Source: Nocardia carnea NBRC 14403 (lineage in GTDB: Bacteria; Actinomycetota; Actinomycetes; Mycobacteriales; Mycobacteriaceae). From it: a DNA stretch of 64,000 nucleotides. The notes under the pieces were generated by a model that was not told the DNA's origin, ran no database searches, and saw only the letters and a list, made by a program, of their open reading frames with translations. The stretch's first letter is position 1. The number at the start of each line of letters is the position of its first letter. This document shows, piece after piece, positions 52,231 through 60,343 of the stretch. The position numbers and the translations under genes were made by a program. The stretch lies in contig NZ_BAFV01000126.1 of the NCBI RefSeq assembly GCF_000308515.1, positions 1-64,000 of the forward strand. The letters are read 5' to 3'.

Positions 52231-52868
52231 CGGCGATGGTGGGCGATTCGACGTGGCCGCCGGTTCCTCTGTGGAACCAGCCGGTGCCTGGTCATGTTGG
52301 TCGACCGCCGGTGCTGTGGCTGGTCGGGGCGCATGGTGGCGCGGGTGTCACCGTGCTGGCGCGGTCGTTGAGTTTTGCGGGGGATGCTGCGCGGCGGTGG
52401 CCGGGATTGATCGGCCTGGGCCGCGGCCTGGATTCTCCGTTCGTCGTAGTGGTGGGCCGCACGCATATGTCGGGGCTGGCCGCGGTGCATCAGGCCTTGC
52501 TCTCGCACGCGCACCGCGCGACGCCTGCGGGGGTGAGGGTGCTCGGTGTACTCATCGTCGCCGATTCCGATCGGCCGTTGTCGAAGTCGGCTGCTACCCG
52601 CCGAGATACCGTCGAGGCCTTGGCCTGCGATCTGGGCGCGCAGCCTTTTCGGCTCGGCTGGATCGAGCCCTGGCGCTCGCTGGAACCCCACGAACTGCCG
52701 GCATGGACACCGGATCAGCCGCGCCGCATCGGCGACCGCGATGCCACGAAGTTTCCACCTGCCCCGGTCGCCGGCCTCGCCGAGAACCTGTTCGCCGCTG
52801 CGCGCGGCGCGTTCACCAAGCTGCGCCAACAGCAGCCACCCACCACCGGACGCTCGATCGCCGGATGA
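52227..52868 (+). CDS. P-loop-like ATPase-related protein (DUF6668-like)
   Basis: GTG 52227 overlaps the previous stop (GTGA); TTG 52224 or ATG 52236 are alternatives. About 213 residues. VLWLVGAHGGAGVTVLARSL is a degenerate Walker-A/ParA-type loop (GAHGGAGVT), followed by FVVVVGRTHMSGLAAVHQAL and VRVLGVLIVADSDRPL, strands of a Rossmann-like NTPase fold. The lysine of the classical Walker A is missing (GGAGVT), so nucleotide hydrolysis is doubtful. Such proteins accompany SCO6880-type conjugation systems; the DUF name is from memory. A 16-codon frame (52865-52915) bridges it to the next gene. Confidence 0.55.
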   Translation: MTAMVGDSTWPPVPLWNQPVPGHVGRPPVLWLVGAHGGAGVTVLARSLSFAGDAARRWPGLIGLGRGLDSPFVVVVGRTHMSGLAAVHQALLSHAHRATPAGVRVLGVLIVADSDRPLSKSAATRRDTVEALACDLGAQPFRLGWIEPWRSLEPHELPAWTPDQPRRIGDRDATKFPPAPVAGLAENLFAAARGAFTKLRQQQPPTTGRSIAG

Positions 52869-52911
52869 CTCGCACGAAACCGTTCACGACCATGAAGAAA
52901 GGGAATCGACC

Positions 52912-53202
52912 ATGAGCGTCACGCTTGCCGCCTTCGATGTTGTGGCCCAGCAAACTGGAGAGCAGATCTCGGTCACGCCTGTTCAGCCGCCGGGTTCGGA
53001 GAAGATCCAGTTGCTGTTGGGTGTGGTGTTGTGGCTGGTCACCGCCGCGCTGACCGGGCTGGGGATCTTCTCCGGGTTCAAGTTCGCGGCCGCCTTCAGC
53101 GAAGGGCATGCCTCGCCGGGGCAGAAGATGGCCCCGCTCGCGTGCGCGGTCGGAGCGATAATTTCGACCACGGCTGCGCTGTGGGTGTCGTTCTTCTCAT
53201 GA
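52912..53202 (+). CDS. Small two-helix membrane protein, pilin/VirB2-like candidate
   Basis: 96 residues, ATG 52912 with AAAGGGAA upstream. Two transmembrane helices (about 34-55, LLLGVVLWLVTAALTGLGIF; about 70-93, LACAVGAIISTTAALWVSFF) are separated by a short polar loop (AAAFSEGHASPGQKM). This is the topology of VirB2/TrbC-type pilins and of small T4SS channel subunits. No processing signal is obvious. It overlaps the next gene by ATGA (53199-53202), which has the same topology. Confidence 0.6.
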   Translation: MSVTLAAFDVVAQQTGEQISVTPVQPPGSEKIQLLLGVVLWLVTAALTGLGIFSGFKFAAAFSEGHASPGQKMAPLACAVGAIISTTAALWVSFFS

Positions 53203-53459
53203 GCGATCCCGTGCTGGTCTATGCCCTGATCATGCCGCCTGCCGAGGTCAGCGGGCCGGTGTTGTCGCTGCTCGGCCATGTGCTGTGGCTGGTGCTGGCG
53301 GCCTGCGTCGCCAGCGGTATCTGGGCCGGGATCGAATTCGCGCGCGACTACGAGTCCGGGAAAGGGTTGAACCAGGCCAGTTCCCGGGTGCTCACCGTCG
53401 CGATCTGCTCTCTGGTCTCCGGCAGCGCCAGCGCCTGGGGCGTACTCCTACTGAATTGA
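53199..53459 (+). CDS. Small two-helix membrane protein, paralogous topology
   Basis: 86 residues with helices around 15-42 (LSLLGHVLWLVLAACVASGI) and 64-85 (VLTVAICSLVSGSASAWGVL) and a charged loop (EFARDYESGKGLNQASSRV). It shares size, spacing and a GxLLWLV-like first helix with its upstream neighbour, so the pair may be diverged duplicates that form a hetero-oligomer. A gap of 13 bases separates it from the next lipoprotein gene. Confidence 0.6.
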   Translation: MSDPVLVYALIMPPAEVSGPVLSLLGHVLWLVLAACVASGIWAGIEFARDYESGKGLNQASSRVLTVAICSLVSGSASAWGVLLLN

Positions 53460-53472
53460 GGACATCACGGCG

Positions 53473-54099
53473 ATGAGGATTCATTGGACACTGTTCGCCG
53501 TCGCGGTGATCGTGGTGGCCACGCTCGCCGGCTGCGGACGCGACGACACCGATCCTGGCCCTGTGGTGATAGATATTTCGGCACCGCCACCTGGGGCGAC
53601 GTGGCAGCTCTACCGCGGCGTGTATGTGCCCTACACTGCGGCGGGCCCCGCCGACACCAGCGGTGCAGCACCGGCACGCTACGAGCACACTCCGCAAGGC
53701 GCGGTCGCGGCCGCGATGCAGGGCCAGGCGCGGCTATCCCTCGCTCCGGACGACAGCTGGCCCGCAGTGACCACCGCGGTCACTGTTGCCGGGCCCGGCC
53801 GTGACCGCTTCGCCCTCGAACGGGTCATGGCCTCGATCACTGCGCCGGCCGACCCCGGGGCGACCGCCCAATACGCCGGGTTCCGCCTCGAGAGCTGGAG
53901 CCTCGCGGCGGTGACGGTGTGGCTGGCCACCCGCATGCCGACAGGGCAGCTGTCGGCGCAGCCGACGCGGATGGTGTGGCACGCCGGTGACTGGAAAATC
54001 GAGCTTCCCGCCACCGTGGCCACCGGTCCAGACGGCCGCGTGCCCACCGACCCCGTCGCGCTTGAAAACCTCTACAGGTACACCGAATTTCACCGCTGA
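53473..54099 (+). CDS. Transfer-region lipoprotein
   Basis: 208 residues. The lipobox is TLAGC (Cys at about 21). Then WQLYRGVYVPYTAAGPADTS and YEHTPQGAVAAAMQGQARLS, and a C-terminal WLATRMPTGQLSAQ followed by RMVWHAGDWKIELP. The HTPQGA segment recurs as RTPQGAALAALQIFWRAVAS in the next gene product, so the two share a domain (possibly DUF8175-like, from memory). Likely an extracytoplasmic structural component of the secretion complex. Confidence 0.6.
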   Translation: MRIHWTLFAVAVIVVATLAGCGRDDTDPGPVVIDISAPPPGATWQLYRGVYVPYTAAGPADTSGAAPARYEHTPQGAVAAAMQGQARLSLAPDDSWPAVTTAVTVAGPGRDRFALERVMASITAPADPGATAQYAGFRLESWSLAAVTVWLATRMPTGQLSAQPTRMVWHAGDWKIELPATVATGPDGRVPTDPVALENLYRYTEFHR

Positions 54100-54127
54100 C
54101 CGAACCTTGGGGAAGGGAGACCACGTC

Positions 54128-54967
54128 GTGACCGACGACACCGACAACAGCTCCGAGACACGCACAGGATGGACACGCAACCGAACCACACTCGTCTTGG
54201 CCATCGGGTTCGTGGTTTTCGTGGTGGTGGCCGCCGCCGGAGTCTTGGGTGGACGGCTCCTGACCGGGAACCAACACTCCGATCCACAGTCGACATCCAC
54301 ACTCTCGACGCCGCCGGGGCCCACCCCTTCCCCTCCGAGGGAGGGCGGGTTCGGGCCGCTGTCGGCCGACGGCCTGGGCCGGCCTGTCGCGCACCCGTTC
54401 AATGCTGCGGGGCAGGCGCTTCCGCAGTCGGCGGTGTCGCGGCCCGACTACCGGTGTGAATTGCCGCCCAACTGTGCGCCGGTGCCTGCGCCCGAGGCGA
54501 TGATGTGGCAGGAGATCAAGCCGTCGGTGCTGCCGTTCTCGACCAGCGATGGCCCCGCCCGCATCGACGGTGTAGCCGCCACCGGCTACACCCGCACCCC
54601 GCAGGGGGCCGCGCTCGCGGCGCTGCAAATCTTCTGGCGCGCCGTGGCCAGCCGCACCAACTTCGATGTGATCACCGACCGGCAGATGGTCGGCAGCCCC
54701 GAGGACCTCGAGGCGCTCAAGGCGACCAAGGACTGGGATTACACCAGCCGACCCGCAACAATTCCGCGGCCGTCGGCCTTCCGGGTGACGGCCTGGCAGG
54801 ACGAGTTCGCAGCACTCCAATTCGCTGTCCCGACCAAGGACCCCGGCATCTACAGCACGTTGGCGCTCGAGGTCGTGTGGCGTGACGGCGACTGGAAGCT
54901 GAGGGCGCCGAGCACGCCCAGCCCACAGCGCAAGGTGATTTCGCTGGTCGGATGGACCCAATGGTGA
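54128..54967 (+). CDS. Single-pass membrane protein sharing a domain with the preceding lipoprotein
   Basis: GTG 54128 with GGGGAAGGGAGA upstream; 279 residues. The N-terminal cytoplasmic ~18 residues precede one transmembrane helix (TLVLAIGFVVFVVVAAAGVL). A proline-rich linker and an extracytoplasmic domain follow, with CELPPNCAPVPAPEAMMWQE, GYTRTPQGAALAALQIFWRA, PSAFRVTAWQDEFAALQFAV and VWRDGDWKLRAPSTPSPQRK. The repeated TPQGA..A and DWK patterns match the 53473 lipoprotein. The last residues overlap the next gene's start. Confidence 0.6.
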   Translation: MTDDTDNSSETRTGWTRNRTTLVLAIGFVVFVVVAAAGVLGGRLLTGNQHSDPQSTSTLSTPPGPTPSPPREGGFGPLSADGLGRPVAHPFNAAGQALPQSAVSRPDYRCELPPNCAPVPAPEAMMWQEIKPSVLPFSTSDGPARIDGVAATGYTRTPQGAALAALQIFWRAVASRTNFDVITDRQMVGSPEDLEALKATKDWDYTSRPATIPRPSAFRVTAWQDEFAALQFAVPTKDPGIYSTLALEVVWRDGDWKLRAPSTPSPQRKVISLVGWTQW

Positions 54968-56517
54968 GACGGGTGCTGATCATGGTGGCCGCCGCCCTGG
55001 CGGCCACCATGATCTTCCCGACGGTCGCCGTGGCCCAAGTGCCCTGGGAGCCCGGATTGCCCTGGGAAGACCCCGGCACCACTCAGCGGCCCGCCGATCC
55101 CGGTGACCCCACCACCGAAGACGACATGTATGCCGATTGTCGGGAGTGGGGCGAGAATGTGCCCGGTCCGCTCGGGTCGGTTGTCGAGGGTGTCTGCGAT
55201 GTCGGCACCGCGGCGCTCAACCCGGGCGAAGCCGCTGGCGAAGCGCTCAAGGGCGTGGTGGGCCGGGCAGCCGAGGAGTTTGCAGACGGCTGGAAAAAGG
55301 GCATCGCTCTGATGTTCTCATGGTGGTATCGCACACCGATCACTTCCTCGACCAGCTCGGACGGCACCTCGGACCTGGTGGGCAGCGTCCACGAGTACCT
55401 GCGGTTCTTCCAGGTCTGCGCGTTCATCGTGAGCGTGCTGATCGCGGTGGGTCGCGTAGCGCTGGCTTCCGCGCAGCTTCGTAGTCAGCACGCGACCGAG
55501 GCCGCCACCATGGTCGTGCGCACCGTGGTGGTCTCCAGCATGGGTGTCGGGCTGATCGTGCTGGCCGACGATGCGATGCGGGCGTCCTCGGTCTGGCTGC
55601 TCGAAACCATGGCCGGCGGGGTCGACCCCGGCCAAGCCCTCGAACGGATCATCCAGATCAATACGTTGGGCAGTCTGCTCGGCGCCGGTCTGTTGTTCGT
55701 GTTCGCGGTGATGGGTGTGTGTGGCGTCATCGCCCAGATGGTGTTCATCCTGATCCAGATCGCGGTGTCCAAACTGGTGCTGGGAGTACTGCCACTGGCG
55801 GCATCGTTCTCCGGCACCGAAGCGGGTAAGCAGGCCTACAACAAGCTCACCGCCTGGACCGCAGTGTTCCTCCTGTTCCCGCCGGTGACTGCGCTGATCT
55901 ACGGCACGGCGTTCTCACTCACCCTCGGCGCCGAGGACGCCCAAGGCGCGCTGGCGGGAATGATCTTGTTGACTCTCTCGGCGCTGGCGCTGCCCGCATT
56001 GGTGCGGTTGATGGTGCCGATGGCCGGCCAGGTGTCCGGCGGCAGCGGCGCGGCTGTAATGAGCGGGGCGCTGCTGGCCTCCGGCGCCGCTCCGCTGCTG
56101 GGCGGATTCGCCGGCGGTGCGTCCAAGATTGGTGAGGGCGGCCAGGACCCGGCGGCGTCCGGTGGTCGCTCCGACAGTGACGCGCCCACCGGCGCGGTTG
56201 CCGCACCCACTTCGACATCACCGCCCGGTGGGTCCTCCGGACCCGCCGGTGCCGCCCCCTCCGGGGGCGGGGCGGCCGGTTCCGGTGCAGCATCGTCCGG
56301 CGGCGCGGCCGCGGGAGCCGCTGGTGCTGCGGCGGGGCCGATCGGGGCCGCCGCAGGCGAAATCAAGCAACGGGTGGAGGGCGCAGGCCAGGGGGCAGGC
56401 CAGATCCTTGCCGACGGCGCTCAACGCGGCACCGGATCCCCGGACGTGCCGCCACCCCCGCCGGGGCCGCCTGGCTCGGTACCGCCCTCGGGTGGACGCT
56501 CCGATGGCGAATTCTGA
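54952..56517 (+). CDS. Polytopic membrane protein, VirB6/TrbL-like channel component
   Basis: 521 residues from ATG 54952 (ATG 54961 and GTG 54964 are alternatives; the GTG overlaps the previous stop). After a signal-like first helix there is an extracytoplasmic section (YADCREWGENVPGPLGSVVE). At least five membrane helices lie between about residues 140 and 365 (FQVCAFIVSVLIAVGRVALA, FVFAVMGVCGVIAQMVFILI, AVFLLFPPVTALIYGTAFSL). The C-terminal ~150 residues are Gly/Ala/Pro/Ser-rich and disordered. Size, helix content and position before SCO6880/VirB4 identify the VirB6-type inner-membrane channel of actinobacterial T4SS. Confidence 0.75.
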   Translation: MDPMVRRVLIMVAAALAATMIFPTVAVAQVPWEPGLPWEDPGTTQRPADPGDPTTEDDMYADCREWGENVPGPLGSVVEGVCDVGTAALNPGEAAGEALKGVVGRAAEEFADGWKKGIALMFSWWYRTPITSSTSSDGTSDLVGSVHEYLRFFQVCAFIVSVLIAVGRVALASAQLRSQHATEAATMVVRTVVVSSMGVGLIVLADDAMRASSVWLLETMAGGVDPGQALERIIQINTLGSLLGAGLLFVFAVMGVCGVIAQMVFILIQIAVSKLVLGVLPLAASFSGTEAGKQAYNKLTAWTAVFLLFPPVTALIYGTAFSLTLGAEDAQGALAGMILLTLSALALPALVRLMVPMAGQVSGGSGAAVMSGALLASGAAPLLGGFAGGASKIGEGGQDPAASGGRSDSDAPTGAVAAPTSTSPPGGSSGPAGAAPSGGGAAGSGAASSGGAAAGAAGAAAGPIGAAAGEIKQRVEGAGQGAGQILADGAQRGTGSPDVPPPPPGPPGSVPPSGGRSDGEF

Positions 56518-56532
56518 TCAGGAAAGGCGACC

Positions 56533-57096
56533 GTGACCGGACAGCGAAAACCCTCAAAGACACATCACGCCTGGCGGTTACGCGGGCCACGTCGCCCCGG
56601 GCCTGCACGCTTCGCCTGGAGTCGGCTGCGCTCCCCGCACACCCAGCGGGAGGCGAAGACGGCGCGGCCCAGCAGCGATGGGAGGCCGCGCGGTCAGGAC
56701 CCGGTGATGGGCACCGAAATGTGGTGGGGCACCGACACAGCAGGTCGACGCTTCGGGGTGATCTGTGATCGCAGGCTCGGGCAGTTCACCGCCATCCTGC
56801 GGTGCACGGCGGGCCCGTTGGCCGCGATCGAGCAGGGCACGGTTCCCGGGTGGGGCCAGTTCCTCGCTGAGGCCGCCGCCAGCGGCGACCTCGCCACGAT
56901 CGCAACCGCGCGCCCGCACCGTGGCCGGGACGCGCACATCACGCTCACCTGGCAGGCCCGCACTACCCCAGGCATCGACGACCCGGCGGTGATGATCGGT
57001 GAGCTGGCCAGCCGCATACCGGCTTTGTGTGAACGCTTGGGCTGCTACCAGGTGATCGCCGCACCGATGTCGGACCACGAACTATCCACGACGTAG
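56533..57096 (+). CDS. Shortened SCO6880-like paralogue
   Basis: 187 residues from GTG 56533 with GGAAAGG upstream. Residues 59-185 (GTEMWWGTDTAGRRFGVICD, LGQFTAILRCTAGPLAAIEQ, PAVMIGELASRIPALCERLG, YQVIAAPMSDHELSTT) align with the middle of the next gene product (GTEMWWGTDKYGRRFGMIRM etc.), skipping about 50 residues. It lacks the two membrane helices at the N-terminus, which are replaced by a basic arginine/proline leader, and everything after the MSDHE motif. So it is a partial tandem duplicate, or a short regulatory partner, of the 57115 protein. Confidence 0.65.
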   Translation: MTGQRKPSKTHHAWRLRGPRRPGPARFAWSRLRSPHTQREAKTARPSSDGRPRGQDPVMGTEMWWGTDTAGRRFGVICDRRLGQFTAILRCTAGPLAAIEQGTVPGWGQFLAEAAASGDLATIATARPHRGRDAHITLTWQARTTPGIDDPAVMIGELASRIPALCERLGCYQVIAAPMSDHELSTT

Positions 57097-57114
57097 CGAA
57101 AGGCGGCGGCAACG

Positions 57115-58638
57115 ATGGGCAATCAGCTGGACTCCAATGCGCGGCGCACCTACGGCGCCGGCCATGAAGTGCGCCGCACCTTCGCCTTCGGCTTGCCACG
57201 CAAGGTGTTCTACGGCATCTTCGCCTCGATCGTGGTCGGGGTGATCATCTCGATGATCGGCATGCCCATTATCGGCCTGGGCTGGTCACTGTTGTCGGTC
57301 TTGGCGGCGCTGCCTTTGAGCCTGCGACTCACCGGCAAGACCGGCTACGAGTTCTTCCTGCTGGAATGGGCGTGGCGGCGCCAGAAACGATCCGGCCGCA
57401 ACATTCTTCGCGCCGGACCTCTCTCGCACGCACCCGGCGGCCGAACCCGGCTGCCCGGCATCGCCGCGGGCACCGAAATGTGGTGGGGCACCGACAAGTA
57501 CGGGCGCCGCTTCGGCATGATCCGGATGCACTCCACCAGCCAATACACCGCAGTCCTACGCTGCTCACCTCGCGGTCTGGCCGGCATGGAGCAGGACATG
57601 ATCAACATCATGGTCGCCGAATGGGGCGCGTTCCTGGCCAAGATCGCCGAACCGGGCGATATCGCCGCCACGGTGACCGTGCTGGAGACCATCCCGGAAA
57701 CCGGTGCCCGCCTACACACCGAGATGGCGCGGATCCAGAGCGACACAGCACCTGCCAACGCGCGCGAGTGGCTGCGCCAAGCCGGCGCCGGGCAGGCCGC
57801 CGACCGCACCGGCTACCAGCTTCATGCCCGGATCGCGATCACCTTCAACGCCCACACCGAGGCCAAACGCAAAGACCCGATGGTAATGGTCGGTGAGCTG
57901 GCCGGCCGGCTCCCGGAGTTGTGCGAGCAATTGAGTCGCTGCCAGGTGATCGCCGAACCGATGTCGGATCACGAGATCGCGGCTACCGTGCGCCGCTGCT
58001 ATGACCCGCGCCGGGATACCGAGATGGCAGTGGAGAAGCTGATGCGCTACCGCGGCGCGCCACCACCGGGAGAGACAGTCGATTGGACCGACGCCGGACC
58101 GATGATCGCCGACGAGCTGGACAAACAGACCTACTCCCACGACAGCGCCTACTCGCGTACCTGGGTGATGGTGGACCCGCCGCGTGGATTCTTCGATGAA
58201 ACCGTCCTGCGTTCGCTCATCGCTGGCCGCGCGGATGTCCGTCGCAAGCGGGTCGCATTGACCCATCGGCCGCTCTCGTCCGCCGACGCTGCCGAGAGTG
58301 TGAACGCCGACATGCTCTCGGCGGTCGGTGAGGTGACCGCGACGCGTGGGTTGTCCACGGCCCGCGCCAACCTCAGGGTGGCCGCCACCAATCAAGCCCG
58401 CGTAGAGCAGGCCCGCGGCGCGGGAGTCACCGACTACGACCTGGTGATCACTGTGAGCGCCGCGTCCGTCGAGGAGCTCCATGCTGGTGGCGAGATCACC
58501 GACGACCTGGCCACCGGCGCACATTTGCGGATCCGGCCCGCGTTCGGTCAGCAGGCCGCAGCGTTCCAGACCGCACTCGGGATCGGTGTCCTGCTACCCG
58601 ATCACGCCACCGTCAGCCGCACTCTGCAAGGAGAATGA
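57115..58638 (+). CDS. SCO6880 family conjugation protein
   Basis: 507 residues. Two membrane helices near the N-terminus (KVFYGIFASIVVGVIISMIG; IIGLGWSLLSVLAALPLSLR, about 30-70) give a PrgI-like topology. They are followed by the SCO6880 cytosolic region (GYEFFLLEWAWRRQKRSGRN, GTEMWWGTDKYGRRFGMIRM, RCQVIAEPMSDHEIAATVRR, YSRTWVMVDPPRGFFDETVL). SCO6880 proteins stand next to the VirB4 ATPase in actinobacterial T4SS and are thought to combine a PrgI-like anchor with a VirB4 N-domain-like part. Spacing of 1 base to the VirB4 gene supports co-translation. Confidence 0.88.
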   Translation: MGNQLDSNARRTYGAGHEVRRTFAFGLPRKVFYGIFASIVVGVIISMIGMPIIGLGWSLLSVLAALPLSLRLTGKTGYEFFLLEWAWRRQKRSGRNILRAGPLSHAPGGRTRLPGIAAGTEMWWGTDKYGRRFGMIRMHSTSQYTAVLRCSPRGLAGMEQDMINIMVAEWGAFLAKIAEPGDIAATVTVLETIPETGARLHTEMARIQSDTAPANAREWLRQAGAGQAADRTGYQLHARIAITFNAHTEAKRKDPMVMVGELAGRLPELCEQLSRCQVIAEPMSDHEIAATVRRCYDPRRDTEMAVEKLMRYRGAPPPGETVDWTDAGPMIADELDKQTYSHDSAYSRTWVMVDPPRGFFDETVLRSLIAGRADVRRKRVALTHRPLSSADAAESVNADMLSAVGEVTATRGLSTARANLRVAATNQARVEQARGAGVTDYDLVITVSAASVEELHAGGEITDDLATGAHLRIRPAFGQQAAAFQTALGIGVLLPDHATVSRTLQGE

Positions 58639-58639
58639 G

Positions 58640-60343
58640 ATGCGCCGACTCTATGGTTCTCGCCGTTTCGTCGAGGACCGGCTGCTGCGCTCGTATGAGG
58701 CGCGCACCCCAAGACTGAAACCGGCGTCCCCGGACGCGCTGGTGCTGGGACGCCAACGCCGCCGAGACGCCGCCAAGGCCAAAGCCCGCGCCGATGCCGA
58801 GCACTACCGCGAAGAGCTCGCCGCGCGTGACCCGTCACGCCGGGAACCGCGGTGGCGGCGAGCATATCGGTTGACCGACCGAGGGTTCGCGGGAGCCGGC
58901 GGGGGAGCGATGGGGGTGATCGACCCGCCTCCGCGATTCCGGGCGACGACCGTGCAGGCCTGCGGGCTGTACCCGTTTCCGATCGGGGACACCCACCCCC
59001 TGGTGGGCACGCCGCTAGGCATCAACTCCAACACCGGTGGCACATTCTGCTATGACCCGACCTCGGCGACCTACTGGTCGAGAACCCAGGTCACGCCGAG
59101 CCTGTTCGTTCTCGGGTTGCCATCGTTCGGAAAGTCCAGTCTGGCCCGCGAACTGGTGATCGGTGAAGTCGCCGCCGGACGCTGCCCGATCATTTTCGCC
59201 GATACCAAAGGCGAATACACCAAGCTCGTCGACGATCTCGGTGGCGTGGTGATCGGGCTGGGCCACGGCCACGGCCACCTCAACCCGCTGGCAGTCGGCG
59301 CCCTCGGTTCGATCGTTCCTCGCCTGCTCACCGCCGGGCGCCCGGACCTCGCCGCGAAAGTCCGCGCCGAAGTCTTGGCCCGCCGCAGGCGTTTGGTGCA
59401 GGGCTTGTGCGAGATCGAGCGCGGCGAACGACTGGCCCAGATCGAACGCAACATCCTCGGCCAGGCGCTGCGGATGCTCGATGAAGACCCCCGGTTCACC
59501 CCGACCGAACCGCCCCTGATCAAAGACCTGGTCGCACTGATCGAGACCGGCCCGGACCAGCTGATGCGCCGCGCCCGCGCCCGCGAGCACAACGACTACA
59601 CCAGCATCGTCGCCGGACTGCTGGCCACCCTGGACGCGCTGCTCGACGGGGACCTCGGCACCGTGTTCGCCGGCCACACCTCCCAGCCGCTGAACCTGGC
59701 CGACGAGGTCCCCACCGCGGTCTGCGTCGATATCTCGGCCCTGTCGGCCAGCGACGAAAAGCTCCTGGCGGCAGTGATGTTCGCCTGTTGGGAAGACGGT
59801 TTCGGTGCCGTGGAGGCCGCCCACACTCTCGCTGATGCCGGCATGACCACCCAGCGCACGTTCTTGACCCTCGTCGACGAGTTGTGGCGGGTACTCAACG
59901 CCGGCCCCGGAATGGTCGAGCGCATCAATGCCACCACCCGGCTCACCCGCACACTCGGAACCGCGCTGGTGATGATCACCCACACGGTCAAAGACCTCGA
60001 ATCGCTGCATTCCGAATCCGATGTCAAGAAGGCCAAAGGGTTCATCGAACGTTCCGGTGCGGTGATCGTCGGCGCACTTCCTCGCGACGAGATGAACGCC
60101 CTGGACCAGATCATCCCGTTCACCGCCGCCGACCGGGCCATGGTCTCGGCGTGGAGCACCCCCGGAATGTATGACACGGCGACCGGGCGCCAGGCCGCCT
60201 CACCGGGCCGCGGCAAATTCCTGCTCAAGCAAGGCACCCAGCGGGTGCCCGGGGTGCCGTTCGAGACCCGCTTCACCGATATCGAGATCCAACGCGGCTG
60301 GCACGACACCGATACCCGATTCGCGGGGGTCCGAGCAGCATGA
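58640..60343 (+). CDS. VirB4-like conjugation ATPase
   Basis: 567 residues, ATG 58640 with AAGGAGA upstream. Walker A is GLPSFGKSSLAR (159-170), Walker B is TLVDELWR (410-417), and a downstream TAL-VMITHTVKDLESLHSE segment has the sensor-like THT. An N-terminal ~75 residues are basic (RRRDAAKAKARADAEHYREE). The length is short for a full VirB4, consistent with the N-terminal VirB4 domain being supplied by the SCO6880 partner just upstream. It powers pilus/channel assembly at the inner membrane. It overlaps the coupling protein by ATGA (60340-60343). Confidence 0.92.
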   Translation: MRRLYGSRRFVEDRLLRSYEARTPRLKPASPDALVLGRQRRRDAAKAKARADAEHYREELAARDPSRREPRWRRAYRLTDRGFAGAGGGAMGVIDPPPRFRATTVQACGLYPFPIGDTHPLVGTPLGINSNTGGTFCYDPTSATYWSRTQVTPSLFVLGLPSFGKSSLARELVIGEVAAGRCPIIFADTKGEYTKLVDDLGGVVIGLGHGHGHLNPLAVGALGSIVPRLLTAGRPDLAAKVRAEVLARRRRLVQGLCEIERGERLAQIERNILGQALRMLDEDPRFTPTEPPLIKDLVALIETGPDQLMRRARAREHNDYTSIVAGLLATLDALLDGDLGTVFAGHTSQPLNLADEVPTAVCVDISALSASDEKLLAAVMFACWEDGFGAVEAAHTLADAGMTTQRTFLTLVDELWRVLNAGPGMVERINATTRLTRTLGTALVMITHTVKDLESLHSESDVKKAKGFIERSGAVIVGALPRDEMNALDQIIPFTAADRAMVSAWSTPGMYDTATGRQAASPGRGKFLLKQGTQRVPGVPFETRFTDIEIQRGWHDTDTRFAGVRAA

